A DNA stretch of 64,000 nt from positions 62,191,768-62,255,767 of the forward strand of contig NC_012874.2 in the NCBI RefSeq assembly GCF_000003195.3, given 5' to 3'. This document shows, piece after piece, positions 56,301 to 64,000 of the stretch (positions within the stretch are counted from its first letter, which is position 1; every line of letters starts with the position of its first letter). Under the pieces are notes generated by a model, which worked only from the letters and a program-made list of their open reading frames with translations, made no database searches and was not told the origin of the DNA. The translations under genes were made by a program, and so were the position numbers. The DNA comes from Sorghum bicolor (taxonomy: Eukaryota; Streptophyta; Magnoliopsida; Poales; Poaceae).

Positions 56301-58203
56301 TTCTTTTTCAAGTTGAGCACTTGATCTTCTTGTGGTCATCACCATCATCACCATGATCATCTCTTGCTCCATCACTTGGCATGTACCAACCTCATTAAGT
56401 CTACACACACTTAGCATAGAGGTTAGTACTAGGGTTTCATCATTTATCCAAAACCAAACTAGGGCTTTCACTCCCCTGCGGCCCATCTTGGGTCCCCGGA
56501 CTTTTCCTTCCCCGCTTCGGCCGCTTTCGACGCGGCAAACATGGTGGCCTCCAGCTCCACCGCCACGGTGCCCGCCGCGCCTCAGGGATCCCAGTTCCTG
56601 CTGCTTCTCGCCTTCGAGCCTCCCCCACTCCAGCCTCTAAGTGTGGATAAGTTCGTCACCCCGTATTCGGTGGGGGGACCTTGCACCCCTGCGGACCCCC
56701 GGGGACTCATCTTCGTCGGCGCGGACACGAACGTCTCCAGCTCGCCGCGCGTTCTGCTCCGCGAGCCGACGGAGCGGTCCAACCACATCTTCGCGGGCAT
56801 GGACGCCTCTGACTCCTCCGGCGAGGAGTTCGGCAGTGGTGACCTCGACTCGAGCTCGGATGATGCCTGGCAGCAGACTCGTCTGCGTCATGCAGAGGCT
56901 TGGGTCTCTCCGGGGCGTGCTGAGCTCTCGGAGAGGCTCCTTTTCGCCTTCGTCGAGCCCCCGGTGCCTATGATGGAGGTGAGCTTCTTCCTCCGGAGCG
57001 CCCTACGGGCGCTTGCTCCCCGCCTCCCGGTCGACTTGCTGCCTTCCTCCCGTGGTGCCATGCTTCTACGCTGCGAGTCAGCTGTGGACCGTGACCTCCT
57101 CCACCGCCTCGGCCCTGTCTCCCACGAGGGGCATATGCTGTACCTCCAAAAGCCAGAGGAAACCTCCAACAGGTTCTTTCGTGTGCCTGCCTGGCTCGCC
57201 TTTGTTGCTGTGACCGACTTCCCCAACGAGCATTGGTATGCGGAGAAGATCTTCCAGTGCTTCAGGAGCTTCAGCGAGGTGGTTGAGATCGACCCGGATT
57301 ACCTTACCGGGGAGAACTTTGGCTCCCTGCGCCTGCTCCTAGAGGTGAACGACCGGCTAGAGATCCCCTTGTACCTCAGGATCTCTAGCAAACTCGGAGT
57401 GGGTCGGGCTGGTGCTGTGGCCAAGATCCTCCCCATCCGAGTTTGGCCTCGCCAGTCCCAGCTGGACAGCGAGGGGAACCTCGCGCGGTTCTTTGGCCCC
57501 CCGGCGCCCCCCAGCGCGGGCCGTTGCTGGGACCATCCATGGGACCAATGTCAAGCACGCAGCAGCTTCACCCAACGTCAAACTACTTCTACTTGACCTC
57601 CACCCCACCGGTGGAGCTCTGCGGGCCCCCTCTGCAGCCACGCTCGTCTTCGACCCCTTGCGGCCTTGCTCGGCCCCTGACATTGGGTCGGCCGCGGCGT
57701 GCACGGCGGTGCCCGCGGCCCAGGTCCTCGGGTTGGCTATTGCTCTGGCTCGCCTCCTGTCCGCGCCGAGACAGCTAGTGGCGACTCCAGCCTCGTCGAG
57801 GCTCCTGGCGGCGACCCTGTCAAGGCAGGGTCCGGCCGCCGCCTCGAGCCCCAAGCTCATCACCTACCATCGCCGTTGTCTGCGCCTAAAGACGAGTGCA
57901 GCGCTCCCAGCTCCTCCTCAGCCTGCGCCCAAGCCGTCGAGGCGCGCCAGCTCGCGCCTTGCTGCTAAGGCGAATCAGCACTTCGTGGACATGACAGCCC
58001 AGGCGATGCAGCACAAGGCACTGCTCAACACTCTGTCTGGCTGCTCCAAAACCTTGAAGAAACAGGTCAACAAACGCAACATCCTCTCCCGAAGCCTTCT
58101 ACCCATCAGTGGACCTGACCTGCGCAAGCTCGTTTCCGCGGCAAGGCTGAGCTGCAAGAACAACGACACGGTCGACGCTGCTGTGGTGGCTGATCCGGCC
58201 TAA
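53390..58203 (+). pseudogene. LINE ORF1 (nucleic-acid-binding protein), interrupted and frameshifted
   Basis: ORF1 proteins bind LINE RNA. After ATG 53390 (MSDPAAESPRGG) the frame changes several times up to 54000. Two adjacent CCHC knuckles follow at about 54341-54450. The first reads CFRCLAPDH with Ser where the last Cys is expected; the second, CRRCHASGHRAPQC, is complete. A solo LTR (54586-56470) then intervenes; without it and one CTCCC the frame runs on into GSPAAHLGSPDFSFP and the 56541 segment. That segment (to about 57540) has a DUF4283-like part (MLLRCESAVDRDLL). The C-terminal part, in another frame (about 57880-58203), is basic and ends near NKRNILSRSLLPISGPDLRK, a common LINE ORF1 tail in grasses. 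Confidence 0.78.
54586..56470 (-). mobile_element. solo LTR of the Copia family, 1885 bp
   Basis: TGAAAGG...GGGCTTTCA ends with perfect 5 bp duplication CTCCC on both sides (54581-54585 and 56471-56475). Nearly the same sequence as the LTR at 23084-24867, including the CACCGGAC/GTCCGGTG block (about 55490-55845). Strand is given by analogy with the 21195 element. It interrupts LINE ORF1. Confidence 0.92.
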
Positions 58204-58387
58204 TGTTACTCAACTCTACTCACCACGTCCGCGGCGGTTGGCGCCACCTCCCCAATGACCGCTGGATCTGCGCTTTGGGTGGCGTCTGTATCAGTCCCAT
58301 TCTCAGTTTCTTCTCTTCTTTTTCCCTTCTTCTTCCTTTCTGGGCCTCTAGGCCTGTTTTATGTAACGGGTGCTGTAACGTTCCTAG

Positions 58388-60221
58388 ATGAGCAGTTCAA
58401 ACTTTCGCACCTTTAACGTTTTGTCTTGGAACGTGTGTGGTCTTGGTGACTTGGACAAATGCAACTTGGTCCGCAGTGTTTTCCTTGATGTTAAACCCTC
58501 TGTTATTTGCTTACAAGAGTCTAAGCTTGATGATATTAACTTGTTCAAAGCGGCTTCCTTCCTCCCACATAATTTCGCCCGCTCTTTTGTTTTTGCTCCT
58601 GCTGATGGATCGCGGGGTGGCATCGTCACTGCCTGGGACCCCTCCCTGTTCTCCCTAACCTCGCATCTACTTAAGCCTCACACTCTTACTACTTCTCTTT
58701 CCTGCAATGCTACCAATCATGACTTCACAATAACAAACACTTATGGCCCCTCAGATCACTCCCTCTCCAACAACTATCTAAATTGCCTACGAGAACTCAA
58801 ATCTAGTGTTTCTGGACCTTGGATTCTTTTGGGAGACTTCAATCTGGTCTGAGGCCCAGACGACAAAAGCAACAGGCAGTACAGCCACTCCCTGGCCGCT
58901 GCCTTCAACGATGCCATTCACGATCTAGAGATCTCTGAAATTGACCTCTGTGATCGCCGTTTCACTTGGTCCAACGGCCAGGCCAACCTAATCCTTGCTC
59001 GCCTAGATCGAGCCTTCTCTAACAACGACCTCTTTCTTGACTTCCCTTTGATCACCCTTTCTTCAGTTCATAAACCCACGTCTGACCACACCCCTCTTCT
59101 CCTCTCTCTTTCCTCCAACCTACCGAAAAACCATTCCTTCAGACTGGAGAACCATTGGCTCAAAGTTGATTCTTTCTTAACCTCGGTCCTCCTAGATTGG
59201 GATCAGGCACCGACTTGTGCTGATGCTGCTGGGCAGCTGGTCGCCTGCATCAAAGCTTCGCGGGCGTCTGCAAAGGTTTGGTCTCGGTGTAAAAGGGCAC
59301 CACCTCTTCTAACCAAAAACTGCATATTCTTGATTCAGTTATTTGATTATTTCAAAGAAATGAGGTCCCTGTCAGTACAGGAATTCCAGGTCCGGCAGCT
59401 CGCACAAAACACTTTGCAGCAAGCTATCAAGGAAAAGGCAACGTATTGGAAACAAAGGAGCAAGGAAAAACACATCAGAGAAAGCGACGCCAACACAGCT
59501 TTCCACCATGCCAGGGCTTCTCAAAGGTTACGCAGAAACCATATTCGCATGGTCAGGGTCGGAGACCACGAGATCGTTGGTCATGCTGGGAAAGTTGAAG
59601 CACTCACTGCTTACTTCAAAGGAATCTTCGGTGTGCCTGGGGAGTCCTCACCCCTAGATGTTTCAACTCTTTTTGCCGGAAGTCCCTCTCCATCCAATGA
59701 ACTGGTCAAGCCCTTTTCTGAAGATGAAGCAAAGAGTGCTCTGCAATTGATGAACTCTAATAGTGCGCCAGGACCAGATGGGTTTGGCTCGGCCTTTTTC
59801 AGGACAGCCTAGGCGAGGGTGAAGTCTATGCTCATGAATTTCTTCAACAACTTCTTTGATGGCAATGCTCAGCTGGAGAGGATCAACCGTTCTCACATGG
59901 TATTGATACCCAAGAAGCCAGGGGCGGTTGATGTCGACTGCTTTCGCCCTATCAGTATGCAAAACAGCTGCCTCAAGATCCTGACGAAAATGTTGACCTC
60001 AAGGCTACAACTGCAAATCGCAAGTCTAATAGATATTCACCAAACCGGCTTCGTCCCTGGAAGATCCATTGCGGACACATTTGTTTATGCCCTCGAGCTC
60101 GTTCAAGTCTGCCACAAAAGGAAGAAGCCAGCTATAATCCTCAAGCTAGACTTCGCGAAGGCCTTTGACACGGTGAACTGGCAAGGTCTAATTTCTGCAA
60201 TGCAAGCCAGAGGATTCAACC
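58388..60221 (+). pseudogene. LINE ORF2: endonuclease and partial reverse transcriptase
   Basis: ORF2 nicks target DNA and reverse transcribes the LINE. The APE-type endonuclease spans about residues 8-230: LSWNVCGLG, CLQESKLD (catalytic Glu), NTYGPSD, LLGDFNLV, and TSDHTPLLL near 59080. The RT part starts with SNSAPGPDGFG, HMVLIPKKPG, FRPISMQNS and motif A ILKLDFAKAFDTVNW (one catalytic Asp). Stops at 58850-58852 (TGA) and 59810-59812 (TAG) interrupt an otherwise single frame; context suggests Arg and Trp codons originally. LINE sequence ends at 60221 before the catalytic YADD. Confidence 0.88.
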
Positions 60222-60702
60222 TGTTGGGAAAATGCTCTCCGCACTCTCCAGCAGTACGGTGGATCGAGAACCTTCTCACTCGGTGCTGTGAGATGTTTGA
60301 GCACTAACGGACAGTGGGCTCAACAGTAGGTGAATACAGTGAATGCTCTCTCTCTTTATTAATAACGGCATCACCCCTTATATAGGGCTCAGAAACCGAC
60401 CTAATGACATTTACAAAAATGCCCCGTGACGGTGGGGGAATATCCCAGCATATTCTCCAATTACAATCTACCGACTCCAAGTCACTCGCGTAATTTCGCA
60501 TTACAAAGACCACGCGTGCCCCCTGTCTAGGGCTTCAGCCGGTCGGAGGCTTGGATCCTCCGCCCAGTCGCGGATCCTTCGACACTTCATGTGTCGGAGG
60601 TTCCTTAGCTCGGACGCGCCGGGGGTTCCTCGGCTCAGCTGTCCTGGAGGTTCCTTGGCTCGCCCGGTCGCCGATCCTTCGACGCGTCTCCGTCGGAGGT
60701 TC
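60222..60702 (-). mobile_element. LTR fragment of an unclassified retrotransposon
   Basis: TGTTGGGAAAATGC at 60222 is a typical LTR edge cutting the LINE RT. A TATA box on the minus strand (CTATATAAGG, about 60377-60386) suggests a leftward LTR. It is GC-rich with TCGGAGGTTCC repeated at about 60595, 60645 and 60690, and is broken at 60703 by the Copia-family LTR. No matching second LTR is in the window. Confidence 0.6.
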
Positions 60703-61627
60703 TGAAAGGTCCAAATGGCTAGAGGGGGGGGGGGTGAATAGCCTATTTAAATTTTCTACAAACTTCAACTAGACAAGTTGATTAGTAAAACAAAAGGCGA
60801 AGCTATTCTAGCACTAGCACAACTAAGCTATGCAAGCCACCTAAACAAGTCTAGTACAAGGCTAAACACTAAAGCACTACAACAAGAGAAGGCTAGTTAC
60901 ACTCCTAAACAAGAAGACTAAACTAAACAAGCTAAACAACTAGCAAGGTATACAAGTAATTAAAGGAGTGGAGAGTGATTGTTATACCAACGTTGTAGAG
61001 TAGAGATATAACCAACCAATCACTCACAATTACAAGAGAATCCTCGGCAAGAGATGACACAAGATTTTTTACCGAGGTTCACTTGCTTCCCGGCAAGCTA
61101 CTCCTCGTTGTGGCGATACACCCACTTGATGGATCACGAGCTAATTGGCAATCCAAAGCCAAACCCTCAGCGGGTGCCGCACATCCACTCACAAGATGGG
61201 GATCCTCCAAGCCACGAGCAATCCACTAGAGTAGCCAATTGCGATCTCCCGCGGGGAAGGCTCAAGAACCCCTCACAAATCACTTGGTGAGGCTCGAAAC
61301 AATCTCCAATCACGAGCTCCACACCACCGCTGCTCCAAGCCGTCTAGGGCGTCGGGAAACACCTAAGAGTAACAAGAAATCCGCAGCAAACTCAAGAATC
61401 AAGTGCCACTAAATGCAACTCTCAAAGCAATGCACTTGAATCTCACTCAATCTCACCAGGATGAGCAATCAAGCAAGGAGATGAGTGGAGGGAGTGTTCT
61501 CTAGCTCAATGTATGCCTCAAGTATTCAAAATGTGCAAGAGAGAACCTCCCAAAGCTGGCCACCAACTATTTATAAGCCACCTCAAAGAAATAGCCGTTG
61601 GCTGTTTTTCACTGGGCTGAAAACGGG

Positions 61628-62022
61628 GGCACCGGACGCTACTAAGTGAGCACCGGACGCTCGACCCCCTACGTCCGGTGCACTGGAGTTGGCCACGTGT
61701 CCTCTTTGAATCTCGCGCGTCAGTTTCTAACGGCTACCTGCAACACACCGGACGCTCTGCAAGTCCACACCGGACGGTCCGGTGCTCACCGGACTCGTGC
61801 GCAGAGAGGGTGTCAAACTCGCGACCTCACCGGACGCTGGGCACCGGACGGTCCGGTGCTCACCGGACTCGTGCGCAGAGAGGGTTGCAAAAACCCCTCA
61901 CACCGGACGCTTACCACCGGACGCTCTCAGAGTGCGTCCGGTGCTTAACCCTAGTAGGGTCAAGCACACCGGACGCTGAGGCCAGCGTCCGGTGCCTCCG
62001 TACTCAGCGTCCGGTGAGTGTT
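61628..62022. repeat. CACCGGAC/GTCCGGTG motif array in the LTR
   Basis: About twenty occurrences of ACCGGACG or its complement in 395 bp, many as back-to-back palindromes such as CACCGGACGGTCCGGTG. Matching arrays sit at 23890-24240 and 55490-55845. Confidence 0.88.
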
Positions 62023-62137
62023 TCTCACTAAGAAAACACTCCCGCGACTCCTCTAAATTTCCCACCGGCGCAATAGAAAATATATACTTATTTTTCTCAA
62101 AAGCGCCGAATCTCGCCTCGCAAGCTCGGCGGGAGGA

Positions 62138-62183
62138 AGAGAGGAACCCACACCCCTCTCAACCCTAGGAACTTCACCTCCTT
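62138..62183. repeat. 46 bp direct repeat, left copy
   Basis: Begins AGAGAGGAACCCACACCCCT and ends CACCTCCTT; an identical copy lies at 63539-63584. The pair flanks the spliced gene fragment. Confidence 0.9.
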
Positions 62184-63485
62184 CAACCCTAAGGAGTTTT
62201 CTTCCGTCCGGCGGGAAATTGAGTCCCTGAGAAAGGAAAGAGATGATTACAAGGCTGGGTCGGAGGTCTTGAAGAAGGAGAAAGAAGATGACGAAGCTTC
62301 GGTGGCTGTCCTCCGCACGAATGTCACTGAGGCGGGGAGAGCTAGGGATTTGGCCCTACAGCGAGCCGAGAAGGCGGAGGACATTGCTGACCGCCTTCGC
62401 AAGGAGCTTGATGCTGAGCGGATGTCTGCGGCTGAGCTGCAGACGCGCATGCAGAAGGCGGAAGCGGAGGCTGCAGCTATTGTTGGGCTCTATGCCGACT
62501 CGCTGGCGCAGTTTGGGGGAAGCACCTCTGCTCCTCCGCCCAACGGCGACGCTGGGGCTGGCCTCGCATGGCTGAAGTCTCATATCCGTATGCTCCCTGA
62601 CTTTGTCGGGGGTGCTGTTGATTTTGGGGCTTTGGCCGCGGTTAGCTCCTTTGCTAAGCTGTTGCGTCGCGGAGGTTGCTCCCACGCGGAGGGAGTTGCC
62701 AAGGAGGAGTTCGCGTCTGCGGAGGATGTTGGCGAGGGCACCTCGAGCCTGCGCAAATCTGTCCGGAACTTCATTAGTTCGTTCTGGATTAGGTTTGGGC
62801 GGGCTGAGGCGAAGAAGATGGCGGAAGCTCGTCGCGCTGAGGTATTCTTTGTCTTGGTTTTTCTTTTTGTATTCTGTTTTGCTGCTTTGCAATGTTTCTT
62901 AAGCTTGTTGATTTGCAGGAGATTGCCAAGAGGGCGGCTAAGGTTGACAAGCCCGGTCCTTCGCGTCCCCCTAGCGAAGCGCGTCCTTCGACTCAGGCTG
63001 AGGCGGAGGTTCGTGACGCAAGTGTTAAGGCTCCAGAGGAATCTGGTGCCAAGGATTCGGCGCAGCCCGAGACTTCTGCCCCTCCTCCGCCTCAGGTGTG
63101 AGGCTTTTTAGTTTGTAGGTTTTTTCTTAGCTTTTTTGCGTCTGTATGTGTGACGCTTTTTGTAAGTAAGGCCGAAGGTTCTGATTAATTTGTAAAGACT
63201 ATTGAAAAATGTAATATAAAGAGTTGTTTTTGGATAAGCCATTTTTTACACTTTGATCCTGCGCAGGTCTCTGGCGGAGGACCTGCGCAGGATCTTAGCG
63301 AAACTCTGCTTTCAATTTTCTATAAAGGAATTTATGTTTCTGGCGAGTTGTGGGAGTACTGGCGGATTGCCTTCCCCAATATGAGAGTGGTGGATATGTT
63401 TGAGTTTGTTGGATACGACCTGGATGACGAACGATCTGAATTCGTCCGGTCGCTTGCGCGCCGAGGTTCATGGCCTCCGGCTTAG
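62184..63485 (+). pseudogene. 3' half of a coiled-coil gene, three exons, inserted in the LTR
   Basis: Exon frame open from about 62190 to 62841, then exons 62919-63095 and 63267-63485, all phase 0 with GT-AG borders and a TAG stop. The product (about 350 residues seen) has a long heptad-rich coiled coil (DDYKAGSEVLKKEKEDDEAS onward, to about 62500), a GGCSHAEGVAKEEF motif, an Ala/Pro-rich middle, and a C-terminus with YVSGELWEYWRIAFP. This layout resembles the C-terminal halves of the putative gypsy-type transposon (Transposase_28) genes common in grasses; that is an inference. The N-terminal half and promoter are absent. Confidence 0.6.
63255..63294. other. perfect 15 bp-arm hairpin at an intron/exon border
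   Basis: GATCCTGCGCAGGTC (63255-63269) pairs with GACCTGCGCAGGATC (63280-63294) across a 10 base loop. The splice acceptor CAG at 63264-63266 lies inside the left arm. Confidence 0.85.
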
Positions 63486-63538
63486 GTTGTTGTTTTTGTC
63501 TTGTTTTTCGCTTATCGTGGACTATGTGTTTATTTGGG

Positions 63539-63584
63539 AGAGAGGAACCCACACCCCTCTCAACCCTAGGAACTTCACCTCCTT
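63539..63584. repeat. 46 bp direct repeat, right copy
   Basis: Identical to 62138-62183; marks the right edge of the insert, after which LTR sequence resumes. Confidence 0.9.
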
Positions 63585-64000
63585 TGTAAATGTGCTAACA
63601 CCAACAAGTGTCCACCACCAAAGTTGCAAGTGTGTTAGATTTTCACAAACATTTTCACCAAAGGAGTTAAGTTAGCACTTTACTAGAACCTAATGCATAT
63701 GCTCAAGATATGAACCTAGTAGCACTTGATTCGAGAGATGTCCGTGATTTCTCCTCTTGATAGTCGGCTATCTATCCTAAACCCGGTCAATCACTTCTCT
63801 ACTCATCTTAGACCGGCAAAAGTAAAACCCTATGTTTATACCTTTGCCTTGATAACTTTGCTCCTCGTCTATCACCATGATCTCCACTTCATGCTTCATC
63901 CCTTTATGATCGTGTGGCCACCTTTCCATGCCACTATGCACCTTCATGACATGTGTTGCTATGCCTAACTCAAATCACTTAAACACAAGACATTAGCAAC

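Larger units (their letters stand above)
53314..60221 (+). mobile_element. L1-type LINE, split by a solo LTR and truncated
   Basis: Non-LTR retrotransposon with a zinc-knuckle ORF1 and an endonuclease/RT ORF2, both on +. A 1885 bp solo LTR sits inside ORF1. ORF2 stops being LINE-like at 60221, inside the RT domain, where another LTR begins, so the YADD motif and 3' end are missing. The left limit is approximate: it starts somewhere between the Helitron end and the ORF1 ATG at 53390. Confidence 0.82.
60703..64000 (-). mobile_element. Copia-family LTR (diverged copy) with an internal insertion, runs off the window
   Basis: Starts TGAAAGGTCCAAATGGCTAG and follows the same order of blocks as the two other LTRs: TTTATACC-type block, CACCGGAC array (61628-62022), GCCGAGC hairpin region, then the AGTGTGTTAG end block. 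It is interrupted at 62184-63538. Allowing for that insert, the LTR should end close to or just beyond base 64000. Without the other end, solo LTR versus full element cannot be told. Confidence 0.82.

Overview
This is a nuclear genome window from a grass, most likely sorghum or a close Andropogoneae relative. The evidence is the MITE families (GGCCTTGTTTAGTTC, GGCCTGTTTAGATTG and Stowaway-like CTCCCTCCG ends), CACTA elements with CACCGGTT subterminal hairpins, a Tat-like Gypsy element, and a very GC-rich single-exon cytochrome P450. Species-level placement is inference.

Only two ordinary host genes are convincing: an intact CYP89-like P450 ORF (5946-7466, +) and a seven-exon tyrosine/nicotianamine aminotransferase-like gene (42907-39805, -) whose splice phases close and whose PLP residues are all present. 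Nearly everything else is layered transposable elements whose boundaries can be fixed from terminal motifs and target-site duplications.

Layout: 1-1.5 kb, a minisatellite and a broken PIF/Harbinger element (Myb-like protein plus DDE transposase). 1.9-5.7 kb, MITEs and a small CACTA-like element. 5.9-7.5 kb, the P450. 7.6-7.9 kb, a SINE-like repeat. 7.88-18.63 kb, a complete young Ty3/Gypsy element (692/691 bp LTRs, TSD GATAC) that has lost reverse transcriptase. It carries an antisense, intron-containing plant-mobile-domain gene with its own TATA box, and it is saturated with the hexamer GCCGAT/ATCGGC. 19.4-19.9 kb, two MITEs. 20.38-38.00 kb, a 17.6 kb CACTA element (TSD GAC) transcribed leftward: GRF zinc-finger protein, TNP2 transposase, then a long En/Spm-type and Ulp1-protease-like gene. 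That last gene is interrupted by a deleted Copia element (TSD AAACA) and a 2.35 kb solo LTR (TSD GGGAC). 38.01-38.84 kb, a hAT-like element whose left TSD was itself the CACTA landing site. 39.8-42.9 kb, the aminotransferase. 43.2-46.7 kb, a dense nest of MITEs. 46.98-53.31 kb, a Helitron carrying exon fragments of three unrelated host genes: Phe-tRNA synthetase beta, a DnaJ protein and TRAPPC5. 53.3-60.2 kb, an L1-type LINE interrupted by a solo LTR (TSD CTCCC) and then broken in its RT domain. 60.2-64.0 kb, an LTR fragment followed by a third Copia-family LTR that holds a 1.36 kb spliced gene fragment between 46 bp direct repeats and runs off the window.

Most element proteins carry frameshifts or stops, so functional coupling is limited. 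The most promising signals are the motif-saturated Gypsy element with its antisense gene and the three-gene Helitron capture.
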